Part shown: positions 17,134 through 26,121 of the stretch, piece after piece | Numbering within the stretch: position 1 is the first letter of the stretch | Layout: every line of letters starts with the position of its first letter | Source of the DNA: CAYXVJ01 sp050309435 | GTDB taxonomy: Bacteria; Bacillota; Clostridia; Saccharofermentanales; Fastidiosipilaceae | DNA length: 36,296 bases | Direction: 5' to 3' | Assembly (NCBI GenBank): GCA_050309435.1 | Contig: JBNRMJ010000010.1 | Coordinates: 1-36,296 of the forward strand | Program-made: the position numbers and the translations under genes | Notes under the pieces: model-generated | Databases searched by the model: none | What the model was told of the DNA's origin: nothing | Seen by the model: the letters and a program-made list of their open reading frames with translations, nothing else

Positions 17134-18534
17134 ATGACAGTAAAAAACGAAGGTATCATTACACAAATCATCGGTGCGGTCATCGATGTCCGCTTCACAG
17201 GCGAGCTGCCTGCTTTATATAATGCGATCGAAATTCCCTTCGGCGACGAGACTATCACGCTGGAGGTCATGCAGCATCTGGGCGACCATACGGTTCGTTG
17301 CATTTCCATGCATCCCACGGACGGCCTGAAGCGCGGTATGACGGCGATCGATTCCGGGACTTCGATCAGCGTACCGGTCGGCGACGAAGTGCTCGGACGC
17401 ATGGTGAACGTTCTGGGTATGCCCATCGACAATCAGCCGGAGATCGAATCCAAACAGAAATGGGCGATCCATCGCGATCCCCCCTCTCTTACCGACCAGA
17501 TTGCCCAGCCCGAAATGCTGGAAACAGGTATCAAGGCAATTGACCTGCTCTGCCCCTTCTCGAAAGGCGGAAAAATCGGACTCTTCGGAGGAGCGGGTGT
17601 CGGTAAAACCGTTTTGATCATGGAACTGATCAACAGTATCGCCAGCGAACACGGCGGCCATTCGGTCTTCGTCGGCGTCGGCGAACGCACCCGCGAAGGA
17701 AACGATTTATACAACGACATGAAACGTTCCGGCGTCATCGACAATACCGCCTTGGTTTTCGGTCAGATGAACGAACCGCCGGGAGTCAGAATGCGAGTCG
17801 GCCTGACGGGTTTGACGATGGCGGAATACTTCCGCGATCAGAAGCAACAAGACGTACTCTTGTTCATCGATAACATCTTCCGCTTCGTCCAGGCCGGTTC
17901 CGAGGTCTCGGCCCTGCTAGGACGAACTCCCAGTGCCGTCGGTTATCAGCCGACGCTGGCGACCGAGATCGGCGCCTTGCAAGAGCGCATCACATCCACC
18001 AGAAACGGTTCGATTACTTCTGTCCAGGCCATTTACGTGCCGGCAGATGATTTCACCGATCCTGCGACGGCGACGACCTTTGCCCATTTGGACGCGGTTG
18101 CCGTCTTATCAAGAGCCATAGTCGAGCAGGGTATCTATCCGGCAATCGACCCGCTGGCTTCATCTTCTCGAATCCTCGAGGCAAGCATAGTCGGTTCGGA
18201 TCACTATCAGGTCTCGCAGGCTGTTCAGAGCATCCTGCAACGCTACAAGGATCTGCAGGATATCGTCGCTATTCTCGGTATGGACGAACTGTCGGACGAA
18301 GATAAACTGACGGTCAGTCGTGCCAGAAAAGTGCAGCGTTTCTTATCCCAGCCGTTCTACGTCGCCGAAAAGTATACGTCGATTCCCGGTCGTTATGTTA
18401 CGATCGACGAGACCCTGAAAGGTTTCAGGGAGATCCTCGAAGGCGTACACGACGAGATTCCGGAAGGCTACTTCATCAATGTGGGTACGATTGACGAGGT
18501 CGTAGAGAAATACAAGCAAAATCAGGGAGCATAA
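17134..18534 (+). CDS. atpD: ATP synthase F1 subunit beta
   Basis: The catalytic subunit is 466 residues from ATG 17134. It has the P-loop G152-GAGVGKT, the GERTREGNDLYNDM segment with the catalytic glutamate, FRFVQAGSEVSALLGRTPSAVGYQPTL, and the signature PAIDPLASSSRIL. GGGAG at 17124-17128 supports ATG 17134, while a TTG at 17116 or ATG 17119 in the same frame would add five or six residues. It hydrolyses or makes ATP in rotation with gamma. The epsilon gene begins 1 base after the stop. Confidence 0.97.
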   Translation: MTVKNEGIITQIIGAVIDVRFTGELPALYNAIEIPFGDETITLEVMQHLGDHTVRCISMHPTDGLKRGMTAIDSGTSISVPVGDEVLGRMVNVLGMPIDNQPEIESKQKWAIHRDPPSLTDQIAQPEMLETGIKAIDLLCPFSKGGKIGLFGGAGVGKTVLIMELINSIASEHGGHSVFVGVGERTREGNDLYNDMKRSGVIDNTALVFGQMNEPPGVRMRVGLTGLTMAEYFRDQKQQDVLLFIDNIFRFVQAGSEVSALLGRTPSAVGYQPTLATEIGALQERITSTRNGSITSVQAIYVPADDFTDPATATTFAHLDAVAVLSRAIVEQGIYPAIDPLASSSRILEASIVGSDHYQVSQAVQSILQRYKDLQDIVAILGMDELSDEDKLTVSRARKVQRFLSQPFYVAEKYTSIPGRYVTIDETLKGFREILEGVHDEIPEGYFINVGTIDEVVEKYKQNQGA

Positions 18535-18535
18535 A

Positions 18536-19009
18536 ATGGCAGACGCTAAAGACAAGCTTCAAGAGAAGAAAAAGCTTCGCCTCACGATTACAACGCCTCG
18601 CGGCGTGAAGTTTGTCGAGGAGGCGGATATGGTTGTCATGCGTACAATCGACGGCGATCTGGGCGTGCTCCCCGGCCACGAAGCACTCTCCACTGTGATG
18701 GGCGACGGCGTCCTTCGGATCAAGAATAACGGCTACGAGAAGCGCCTGGCCGTTTTTGGAGGAACCGCAGAGATCAACAATACGGAGATTTCCATCCTCA
18801 GCACGATTGCCCAGCGACCCGACGAAATCGACCTGGCGCGTGCCGAAGAGGACCGCAGAGAGGCCGAACTTGCCATGCAGGAAGAAAAAGAAGAGCATCT
18901 GACCAGGCGCTTGCAGATTATGCAGATGCGTGCATTGGTCAGACTTCATGTCGGTCGGGACGGCTACATCGACGAAGACAGCGATAACGGTAACGGTAAC
19001 GGCAACTGA
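18536..19009 (+). CDS. atpC: ATP synthase F1 subunit epsilon with Asn-Gly tail
   Basis: The protein has the epsilon beta-sandwich (LTITTPRGVKFVEEADMVVM, DGDLGVLPGHEALST, FGGTAEINNTEISIL) and a C-terminal two-helix domain rich in Glu and Arg. It regulates and links the rotor to the c-ring. At 157 residues it is longer than the common 130-140. An N-terminal charged extension (MADAKDKLQEKKK) and a C-terminal tail DEDSDNGNGNGN account for the excess. The tail comes from AACGGT/C repeats at about 18985-19008. Confidence 0.93.
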   Translation: MADAKDKLQEKKKLRLTITTPRGVKFVEEADMVVMRTIDGDLGVLPGHEALSTVMGDGVLRIKNNGYEKRLAVFGGTAEINNTEISILSTIAQRPDEIDLARAEEDRREAELAMQEEKEEHLTRRLQIMQMRALVRLHVGRDGYIDEDSDNGNGNGN

Positions 19010-19056
19010 GCAACAATGAAAAAATAAATAAGATTACACTCGAATAAATAAAGAAT

Positions 19057-19086
19057 GAAGGCTCTGCAAGCGCAGAGCCTTCTCTC
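19057..19086. terminator. Bidirectional hairpin between atpC and the convergent baeRF-like gene
   Basis: GAAGGCTCTGC (19057-19067) pairs perfectly with GCAGAGCCTTC (19072-19082) around a four-base loop. The T-rich run TCTCTCTTG follows on the plus strand. It separates the atp operon from the convergent gene ending at 19111. Confidence 0.75.
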
Positions 19087-19110
19087 TTGTAAACCCTTTT
19101 CTCTTTCTCT

Positions 19111-20199
19111 TCAATATCTAAGAATCGCGCTGTACAAGGTCTCCGGTTCGTACGCCCTATCCTGCAGAACGGTCACCTGCGTGCCGCTTAGGATCGCATG
19201 CGAGATCGCCAGATCAAGGGTTATGTCATCCGGACGCATTCTGGCCAGGTCAATGACCAGTTCTTCAATCCTTCCCTCGAGTGCCATTTTCTCGATCACG
19301 TCCGCCCTGGTTGCCAGCATATCGTTTTGTTTGGCCCGGGAGATTTTCTCCAGAAGATTCTCCATGGAGACTTTATACAGGGGATTCAGCGCTTCCACGA
19401 TCGCCTTCTGCAGAGAAGCGGGGTCCATGGAATCCAGCGGTTTTTCGATCTGCGTATTCAGGTAGAAATCCTCTCTGGCTACTTTTCTGAACTCCGCTAT
19501 GGTTGCGGTGGTACCGGCCAGGAGAATTGGTTTCTTTTCTTTCTTATACATCCCGGCAAAGGCATCCGCCAGATAACGGAAGTATTTGCCGCGATCCTTC
19601 TCCAGCTCGTCCGAAGTCGTCCGGTATCCATGGAAGAGACCGCCGGCTGCGCCGCCCGCGTTTAAATGCGGGAAGGGGTCCAAATCGTCGAAAATATTAT
19701 AGAAACTGGTCTCAACATCTTCAGTGACCAGCGGCTCATGGCCATAACGATTGACCTGATAAAGGCTGACGCGGTCTCGTCCGAGTTCGACCAGAATGGC
19801 TTCGTCCAGACGTTCGAGATAAGCTAAAAGAGTGATGACATGAAAGCGATTACCGACCAGCACAACCGGATCGGGCGAATATTCGAGACGGAAAAATTCC
19901 AGTTCGTCCCCCGTGGCAAAAACAGCCAGACCGTCTGCCGAGTACGTCCAGAAAGCCGTCTCGTCGATCAAATCCTGCATATTCTTCAAACTGTTTTCCC
20001 AAAGACGTTTCGGATAGGACTTTTCAAGTTTCTTTTCTGCTTCGTGAAGCAGATTTTTGAAGTGAATCGGATCGGTATCGCGATCCGGAGGTCTGCGGTG
20101 AGTCGGCATATAAATAGAAATACGAATCTGGGCATCGGGGCGCTCCGTTTTTAACAAGCGCTGCAATTTTTCCCTGTTGGTCTCGGTCACTCTCGCCAT
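19111..20199 (-). CDS. baeRF-like (bacterial archaeo-eukaryotic release-factor-like) protein
   Basis: The protein is 362 residues from ATG 20199, chosen because GGAGG stands 8 bases upstream. The longer in-frame start at 20268 lacks one. The N-terminus ISIYMPTHRRPPDRDTDPIHFKNLL followed by LEKSYPKRLWENSL, and the later ILVELGRDRVSLYQVN and KPILLAGTTATIAEFRKVA blocks, resemble the bacterial family related to the eRF1 middle domain. No GGQ tripeptide is visible. That superfamily was proposed to act in ribosome rescue or RNA processing, but functions are not established. It is transcribed alone, convergent on the atp operon. It lacks a signal peptide and membrane helices. Confidence 0.65.
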   Translation of the reverse strand: MARVTETNREKLQRLLKTERPDAQIRISIYMPTHRRPPDRDTDPIHFKNLLHEAEKKLEKSYPKRLWENSLKNMQDLIDETAFWTYSADGLAVFATGDELEFFRLEYSPDPVVLVGNRFHVITLLAYLERLDEAILVELGRDRVSLYQVNRYGHEPLVTEDVETSFYNIFDDLDPFPHLNAGGAAGGLFHGYRTTSDELEKDRGKYFRYLADAFAGMYKKEKKPILLAGTTATIAEFRKVAREDFYLNTQIEKPLDSMDPASLQKAIVEALNPLYKVSMENLLEKISRAKQNDMLATRADVIEKMALEGRIEELVIDLARMRPDDITLDLAISHAILSGTQVTVLQDRAYEPETLYSAILRY

Positions 20200-20374
20200 A
20201 ATCGGTTCCTCCACTTCTCTGCCGGCTTTTCCCGGGATTGTCAATGTAGAAAAAAACGTCCCGGTCAAAGTACCGTCTGATGTTTTTATCGTGTATAGTT
20301 ATCTTTAAATAGAAGCTGTTAACTGTCAATCGCAAGAGTTACCCCGTAAGATAATCGGTGAATGGAGGTACGAA

Positions 20375-21022
20375 ATGGCTGTCTTTGATTTCAAAAAAGA
20401 ATATAAAGAGCTCTATCAGGGTACCGGCGAGCCTTCTATCTTAAATGTCTCGCCGGCGACATACCTCATCGCCCGAGGCCACGGAAACCCCAATACCTCT
20501 CCGCTTTATCAGCACCATGTGGAACTGCTTTACGGTCTTTCCTACGCGATTAAGATGAGTAAGAAAGGTGATTGGCAGCCGGAAGGCTATTTCGATTTCG
20601 TTGTACCTCCTCTCGAAGGTCTGTGGTGGTTCGACGAGGAAGAATTCTCGGGAGAAGTCATCAGTAGAAAAGATGATTTCCGGTGGATTATGATGATTCG
20701 CCAACCTGACTTCGTAAACGAAGAAGTTCTATCTTTTGTCAAACAATCTCTGGAAAGAAAGAAACCGGAGCTGGATACTAGCGTCGCTCTGCTGGAACGG
20801 ATCGACGAAGGCCTCTCGGCTCAGATTCTCCACATCGGGCCCTACGACAACGAAGCAGAAACAATCGCCCGTCTCGATGCTTTTATCGCCGAAAACGGTT
20901 ATAAAACCGCGATGTCCGGCTACCGTCAGCACCGGGAGATTTATCTGAGCGATCCCAGACGGACGAAGCCCGAGAAGCTGAAAACACTGATCAGACAACC
21001 GATCGAAAAGGCAATACCATGA
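20375..21022 (+). CDS. GyrI-like small-molecule-binding protein, lin2189 type
   Basis: The 215-residue protein belongs to the GyrI-like family (PF06445, SOUL/GyrI fold). It has the diagnostic blocks MAVFDFKKEYKELY, YGLSYAIKMSKKGD, YFDFVVPPLEGLWWFDE, FRWIMMIRQPDFV, LHIGPYDNEAETIARLDAFI and HREIYLSDPRR. Relatives of lin2189 hydrolyse cyclopropanoid genotoxins, and other family members bind bulky drugs. GGAGG precedes the ATG. It overlaps the response regulator gene by ATGA at 21019-21022, so it shares an operon with a signalling and ABC export module, which suggests self-protection against a toxin (inference). Confidence 0.83.
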   Translation: MAVFDFKKEYKELYQGTGEPSILNVSPATYLIARGHGNPNTSPLYQHHVELLYGLSYAIKMSKKGDWQPEGYFDFVVPPLEGLWWFDEEEFSGEVISRKDDFRWIMMIRQPDFVNEEVLSFVKQSLERKKPELDTSVALLERIDEGLSAQILHIGPYDNEAETIARLDAFIAENGYKTAMSGYRQHREIYLSDPRRTKPEKLKTLIRQPIEKAIP

Positions 21023-21723
21023 ACAAACAGCGAATTTTACTGGTCGAGGACGACCGTACGATTGCCATGGGTCTGGAGTATTCGCTCGCTCAATCAAACT
21101 TCGAGACCATCGTCTGTTACGATGCCCGTTCGGCACGCGAGAGGATCCATGAAGAGCTAAGCGAGATCGACTGCTGCCTGCTTGACCTGGCCCTGCCGGA
21201 CGGAAACGGTTACGACCTTTGCCGTTTGATTAAGAGTAAAAAAGATATTCCCGTCATCTTCCTCACCGCACAAGACGATGAGGTTAATGTCGTCATGGGC
21301 CTTGATATGGGAGCAGATGATTACATCACTAAACCTTTTCGGATCAGAGAGTTAATATCCCGTATTAAGTCCGTAATCCGTCGCTACGAGAAGTCGGGGA
21401 CAGCCGACGGCCGGACTTCTTCGCAGATCACGTTCGGTCCCTTAAGCATTCACTTGGCGGAAGCCACGGTGACAAAAGACGGCCGCGAGATCGCGTTGAC
21501 CGCTGTCGAATACCGTTTACTGCTGATCTTCGCCAATCATAAAGGTCAGATTCTATCCCGCACGCAACTTCTGGATCAGATCTGGGATTTGGGCGGTTCG
21601 TTTATCAATGACAACACCCTGACCGTTTATATCAAACGTTTAAGAGAAAAGCTGGAAGACAATCCGGCCGATCCGAAGTTAATCCAAACCATCCGCGGTC
21701 TGGGCTACAAGGCAGGTGAATGA
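21019..21723 (+). CDS. OmpR-family response regulator
   Basis: The 234-residue protein has an N-terminal receiver domain with acidic pocket E10-D11-D12, phospho-acceptor D56 (CCLLDLALPDG), T83 and the conserved Lys in DYITKPF. A C-terminal winged helix follows (ALTAVEYRLLLIFANHKGQILSRTQLLDQIWD, then NTLTVYIKRLREKLEDNP and IRGLGYKA). It is cotranscribed with the downstream kinase and probably controls the ABC exporter promoter through the phased repeats at 22727-22775. The start overlaps the stop of the GyrI-like gene. Confidence 0.95.
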   Translation: MNKQRILLVEDDRTIAMGLEYSLAQSNFETIVCYDARSARERIHEELSEIDCCLLDLALPDGNGYDLCRLIKSKKDIPVIFLTAQDDEVNVVMGLDMGADDYITKPFRIRELISRIKSVIRRYEKSGTADGRTSSQITFGPLSIHLAEATVTKDGREIALTAVEYRLLLIFANHKGQILSRTQLLDQIWDLGGSFINDNTLTVYIKRLREKLEDNPADPKLIQTIRGLGYKAGE

Positions 21724-21724
21724 G

Positions 21725-22726
21725 ATGTGGCGAAACAGGGAGCTTGTCTTCTACGCCGGCTCTTTACTGCTGGCCGGCAGTGCGGCGACGATCGCGGCAT
21801 TTTATCATAGCGCCATCTCCGGATTCATTACGCTTGCTCTTTTTTTGATCACTTTCTTGATCAGTATCTTTTTTACCTGCCGCCGCTACCGTGATCTGGC
21901 CCGTTTGGCAGCGGACGTCAGGCGTATCAGTGCCGGCGATTATCAGCTGGACCTGAGGGATAACCGGGAAGGCGAAATCAGCGTCTTGAAAAATGACATC
22001 GCCAAGATGAGTCTGAAACTATCCGAACAAAGCCGACAGCTGCATACGGACAAACAACGACTGACAGCCGCCATCGCCGATATATCGCATCAGCTGAAGA
22101 CGCCCCTCACTTCCCTCATGATGATGAGCGAGTTTCTGGCCGATCCCGATCTGGATCCCGAGACCAGAACCGCCTTTGCAGGACGGAGCAGGCAACAGCT
22201 CGAAAGACTCGAATGGCTGGTTTCGGCTCTACTCAAACTCGCCAAACTCGATGCCGGTACCGTGCAGTTCAAACAAGAGAAGATTACCATCGAAACTCTG
22301 CTTCAAGACGCGTTCGAACCGCTCTTGATTCCGATCGACCTAAAGGAACTCAAGATTGTACTCGAAGGCGAAAAGGATGCATCCTGCACGATCGACAGGC
22401 AGTGGACGGCAGAAGCATTCACGAATATTCTGAAGAACTCGATCGAGCATTCGCCGGCCGGTGCAAGTCTCTATCTGCGTTTCTCGGAGAATCCGCTCTA
22501 CAGCGAAATTATCATTCAAGACGAAGGCAGCGGTATCCCGAAAGAAGACCTGCCGCATATTTTTAAACGATTCTATAAAGGCAGGCATTCCGGCGAGGAC
22601 AGCGTCGGCATCGGCCTCAACCTGGCCCACAGCATCGTAACGGCTCAAAACGGCATCATCGACGTGAAGAGCAAGCCCGGACAAGGAACCGGCTTTTCAA
22701 TCAAGTTTTATAAGAAAAACATCTGA
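21725..22726 (+). CDS. Sensor histidine kinase, intramembrane-sensing (Bce-like) type
   Basis: The 333-residue kinase has two membrane helices at about residues 8-28 and 32-52 with only a few residues between them. A HAMP-like segment follows, then HisKA with H122 (ISHQLKTPLTSL) and the HATPase domain with N box NILKNSIEHS, DEGSGI, F box and GIGLNLAHS. Kinases with no sensory loop typically sense through a partner ABC transporter, as BceS does with BceAB, and such a transporter follows here. The start is uncertain: GTG 21716 overlaps the regulator gene, while ATG 21725 sits 5 bases after AGGTGA and is preferred. Confidence 0.92.
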   Translation: MWRNRELVFYAGSLLLAGSAATIAAFYHSAISGFITLALFLITFLISIFFTCRRYRDLARLAADVRRISAGDYQLDLRDNREGEISVLKNDIAKMSLKLSEQSRQLHTDKQRLTAAIADISHQLKTPLTSLMMMSEFLADPDLDPETRTAFAGRSRQQLERLEWLVSALLKLAKLDAGTVQFKQEKITIETLLQDAFEPLLIPIDLKELKIVLEGEKDASCTIDRQWTAEAFTNILKNSIEHSPAGASLYLRFSENPLYSEIIIQDEGSGIPKEDLPHIFKRFYKGRHSGEDSVGIGLNLAHSIVTAQNGIIDVKSKPGQGTGFSIKFYKKNI

Positions 22727-22775
22727 TTCACTTAAAGTGACTATTATGTCACTTAAAGTGTCACTTCATAGTCAC
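22727..22775 (+). promoter_or_regulatory. Phased repeat array upstream of the ABC exporter genes
   Basis: Related heptamers start at 22727 (TTCACTT), 22737 (GTGACTA), 22748 (GTCACTT), 22760 (GTCACTT) and 22771 (GTCACCC), steps of 10, 11, 12 and 11 bases. Two copies also form the palindrome CACTTAAAGTG (22729-22739 and 22750-22760). Direct repeats at about one helical turn are the classical layout for OmpR-family regulators. The likely promoter lies just downstream (TAGGAT at 22792-22797 as a possible -10), 20 bases before the ABC ATPase start. Confidence 0.65.
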
Positions 22776-22817
22776 CCTCGCTTGTTATCGTTAGGATATG
22801 AGAAAGCGAGGTTATAT

Positions 22818-23501
22818 ATGAGCATCCTTCAAATAGAGAATCTTTCGAAAATATACGGAAAAGGCGATACGGCCGTAAAAGCCCTGGACAAGGTCTCTTT
22901 TTCCGTTGAAAAAGGCGAGTTTGTCGCCATCATCGGTCCTTCGGGCTCCGGTAAATCCACGCTGCTTCACCTGCTGGGCGGAGTAGATCGTCCGACAGAA
23001 GGCCGCGTTTTGATCGACGGCGAAGACATATACAGTCTGAACGAAACTCAGCTGGCGATTTTCCGCCGCCGTCAGATCGGTCTGGTCTACCAGTTCTACA
23101 ATCTGATTCCGGTCCTGACCGTCGAAGAAAACATGACCCTTCCCCTTCTTTTAGACGGGCAAAAAGTAAACCCCGACAGCTTCGAAGAAATCGTACGTTC
23201 TCTTGGTCTGGGCGATCGCCTCGGCCACCTGCCGAATCAGCTTTCGGGCGGACAGCAGCAGCGCGTGTCCATCGGCCGTGCCTTGATGAATGCTCCGGCG
23301 ATCATGCTGGCAGACGAGCCGACGGGTAATCTGGACAGTAAAAACAGTACTGACATCATCGAAATGCTGCGCTACTTCAATAAAACACTGAAGCAAACCC
23401 TTCTGGTCATCACGCATGACGAGCGCATCGCTCTACAGGCGGACCGCGTTCTTACCATCGCGGACGGCCGGATCGGCAACGACGAGGTGTTAAGACCATG
23501 A
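22818..23501 (+). CDS. ABC transporter ATP-binding protein (MacB/LolD/BceA type)
   Basis: The 227-residue ATPase has Walker A G40-PSGSGKST, the Q-loop in LVYQFYNLIPVLTVEENM, signature LSGGQQQR near 142, Walker B with D166-E167 in ADEPTGNLDSKNS, and the H-loop in LVITHDERI. These are the marks of the LolD/MacB/BceA group that powers FtsX-type exporters. GCGAGG a few bases upstream supports ATG 22818. The in-frame ATGs at 22737 and 22746 lie in the repeat array and are rejected. It overlaps the permease gene by 4 bases (ATGA). Confidence 0.94.
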   Translation: MSILQIENLSKIYGKGDTAVKALDKVSFSVEKGEFVAIIGPSGSGKSTLLHLLGGVDRPTEGRVLIDGEDIYSLNETQLAIFRRRQIGLVYQFYNLIPVLTVEENMTLPLLLDGQKVNPDSFEEIVRSLGLGDRLGHLPNQLSGGQQQRVSIGRALMNAPAIMLADEPTGNLDSKNSTDIIEMLRYFNKTLKQTLLVITHDERIALQADRVLTIADGRIGNDEVLRP

Positions 23502-26098
23502 ATATCATGAACCGCCTGACCTTCAGGCAATTGATAAAAAACAAAAAACGTACCATCGTCACCATTATCGGTGTCATTATTTCGGTCGCCATGATCACAG
23601 CCGTCACTTCGATCGGCGATTCGTTTCTCGATCTTTTACGTCGCGAGCATATCCTTCGCGAAGGCGAATGGCATGTCATTTACCGCGACATAAACGAAGA
23701 GCAGCTCGAAGCGATCAAGAAGCAAGAAAATCTGGTCGATATCGTTTTAAGCGACAACCTCGGCTTCGCAAAGCTGGACGGCAGTAAAAACGCAAGTCGG
23801 CCTTACCTCTTCGTGAAGTCATACAGCAGCGAAGGTTTCAAGCACTTTCCTATCACCTTGACCTCCGGCCGCCTGCCTTCTGCTCCCGGTGAAGTGATAA
23901 TCTCCGACGAGATCGCCTTAACAGCCGGGATCGATCTTGCTGTCGGCCAAACCATCACACTGGATATCGGTACCCGCTATGTAGATCCGGTTTATGAATT
24001 CGAAACGGCGCCCGGACCCGATATCCCGCTTCGAAGAGACGAAAACGGCAGCATCGAATCGATTATCGACAGTCGGGAGATGAGCTTTACGATTGTCGGT
24101 ACGATGGCCAGACCCGGTTGGGAGCCTGCCTGGGGACCGGCCTACACAATTGTCAGCTATCTGGATCCGGCTTCTCTGGCGAGCGGATCAAATGCCGATG
24201 CCGCCGTAATCCTGAATAAGATTCGTCGCGGCATCTTTGACGACGCTTTAAACTTCTCGGCCGAACACGGCATCGCGAAAACGGATTTCAATTCGGAACT
24301 GCTGCGCTATTACGGCGTGACGAAGAACGAAAATCTGCAGTCGACCATCAACAATCTGACTGCCATCATTCTCTGCATCACGGTCATCGCCTCGATTGCC
24401 TTGATTTACAATGCCTTTGCCATATCGGTGGCCGAACGTACCCGCTACCTTGGCATGCTGGCCAGTGTGGGAGCCACCCGCCGCCAGAAACGCAATTCTG
24501 TTCTCTTCGAAGCCTTCCTGATCGCCATCGTCAGCATTCCGCCCGGTCTGCTCGCCGGTTTCGCCGGAATGGCCTTGACCTTCCGCATCATCAATAAAAC
24601 GATCCAAGGCGCACTTGGTCTGAGCGAAGTTTTACTTCTTCGTGTTCGCGGCCTTTCCATCTTCGCGGCTGTTATCTTGTCGATGCTCACGATTTTCATC
24701 TCGAGTTGGAATCCCGCCCGTAAAGCCTCGAAAGTATCCGCCATCGATGCCATCCGCCAAACAGACGACGTCCGCTTATCCAAACGAACGGTGCGAACTT
24801 CTTTTATCGTTCGAAAGTTCTTTGGTCTGGAAGGCGAAATCGGGCTTAAGAATCTGAAACGCAATCGCCGTCGCTATCTGATCACGGTCTTGTCCATCGT
24901 CATGAGTCTGGTCTTATTCCTGAGCGTATCCTACTTCACCATAGCCCTTAAAAAAGCGGTCGTTCTGGCCCAGGACGGCGTGGACTTCGATATCCAGATT
25001 ATCAGCGAACTGGATGCAGATGCGACCCTTCTGATGGCAAGCGATCTGGCGAAACGAGACGAGGTCACAAACCTCGCGGTCATCCGCCACAACAGCGCCA
25101 ATGCCTATCTGCCGCCGGATCTCCTGGCTTCCGAGCTGCAGGATATGGTAAAGGAAGAGCCTGACGTCCTCCAAGACGGTTTCTACCACTATTATGTCGA
25201 AATCTATGCACTGGATCAGGATTCTCTGTCCGCTTATCTCGCAGACATCGGTCCCAGCCTCGACTTATTAGACGATAAAGGCAAACCCCAAGCCATCATG
25301 ATCGAATCCGCCAAATACGAAAACGCCGCCGGTAACATGATAATCGAAACGAAGGCCAGTCAGCTCCAAAGAGGCGATGTCATCGATCTGAAATCCTTCG
25401 TCTACGAGGAAGGCGAAACGGCAGAAGATCTCGCATCGATCGAGATCGCAGCGATCACAGACAAGCTGCCGACAGGCGTTTCCCAACCGGGGCTCGGCGG
25501 TCTGAGCATCATCGTTTCCGACGAAACATTCGATGCTATCTCAAGCATTGACGATTGGGTTGACTACAGAAGTATTTACCTGCGCAGTGACGACCCGATG
25601 AAAACTCAATATGCCCTGGACGAACAAGCCAACTCTTCCCTGGATGTTTATAATGTTTTTCAGTCGCGTCAACGAGAAGAGCAAATGCTGCTGCTAATGT
25701 CCGTCTTCACCTACGGCTTCATCGTCTTGATGACGGCGATCTGTATCGCCAATATCTTCAACACGATCTCGACCGGCGTGGCTCTTAGAAAACGAGAGTT
25801 CGCCATGTTGAAATCAATCGGGATGACCCCAAAAGCCTTTAACCGCATGATTCGCTACGAGAGTTTGTTCTACGGCTTGAAATCTCTGGTCATCGGCCTG
25901 CCTCTTAGTGTCCTGCTGATGCTCCTGATCCATCGGGCTGTCGCGAGCAGTCTGAGTTTTCGCTTCGAATTACCGTGGTTAAGTATTATCTTCGCCATCG
26001 TCGCCGTCTTCATCATCGTTGGTTCTGCCATGATCTACTCGAGCACGAAGATTAAACGCGAAAACATCATCGATGCGATCAAACAGGAAAACATATAA
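23498..26098 (+). CDS. FtsX-type ABC transporter permease, large duplicated form
   Basis: The 866-residue membrane protein is built as two MacB_PCD-FtsX halves. Half one has helix 1 near residues 18-38 (IVTIIGVIISVAMITAV), an extracellular domain to about 275, then three helices to about 420 with the FtsX motif YLGMLASVGATRRQ. Half two repeats this: a helix near 458-480, an extracellular domain to about 730 and three final helices with EFAMLKSIGMTPKAF. It exports or displaces hydrophobic or peptide substrates at the outer face of the membrane and may serve as co-sensor with the kinase. Its last gene position closes the operon that starts at 20375. Confidence 0.92.
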   Translation: MNIMNRLTFRQLIKNKKRTIVTIIGVIISVAMITAVTSIGDSFLDLLRREHILREGEWHVIYRDINEEQLEAIKKQENLVDIVLSDNLGFAKLDGSKNASRPYLFVKSYSSEGFKHFPITLTSGRLPSAPGEVIISDEIALTAGIDLAVGQTITLDIGTRYVDPVYEFETAPGPDIPLRRDENGSIESIIDSREMSFTIVGTMARPGWEPAWGPAYTIVSYLDPASLASGSNADAAVILNKIRRGIFDDALNFSAEHGIAKTDFNSELLRYYGVTKNENLQSTINNLTAIILCITVIASIALIYNAFAISVAERTRYLGMLASVGATRRQKRNSVLFEAFLIAIVSIPPGLLAGFAGMALTFRIINKTIQGALGLSEVLLLRVRGLSIFAAVILSMLTIFISSWNPARKASKVSAIDAIRQTDDVRLSKRTVRTSFIVRKFFGLEGEIGLKNLKRNRRRYLITVLSIVMSLVLFLSVSYFTIALKKAVVLAQDGVDFDIQIISELDADATLLMASDLAKRDEVTNLAVIRHNSANAYLPPDLLASELQDMVKEEPDVLQDGFYHYYVEIYALDQDSLSAYLADIGPSLDLLDDKGKPQAIMIESAKYENAAGNMIIETKASQLQRGDVIDLKSFVYEEGETAEDLASIEIAAITDKLPTGVSQPGLGGLSIIVSDETFDAISSIDDWVDYRSIYLRSDDPMKTQYALDEQANSSLDVYNVFQSRQREEQMLLLMSVFTYGFIVLMTAICIANIFNTISTGVALRKREFAMLKSIGMTPKAFNRMIRYESLFYGLKSLVIGLPLSVLLMLLIHRAVASSLSFRFELPWLSIIFAIVAVFIIVGSAMIYSSTKIKRENIIDAIKQENI

Positions 26099-26121
26099 AC
26101 GGCCCGGTGACACAAGAAGCG

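Noticed and set aside
22737..22817. Upstream in-frame start for the ABC ATPase adding 27 residues
   Set aside because: The added residues fall in the repeat array, have no ribosome site and do not resemble the family N-terminus, which begins at 22818.
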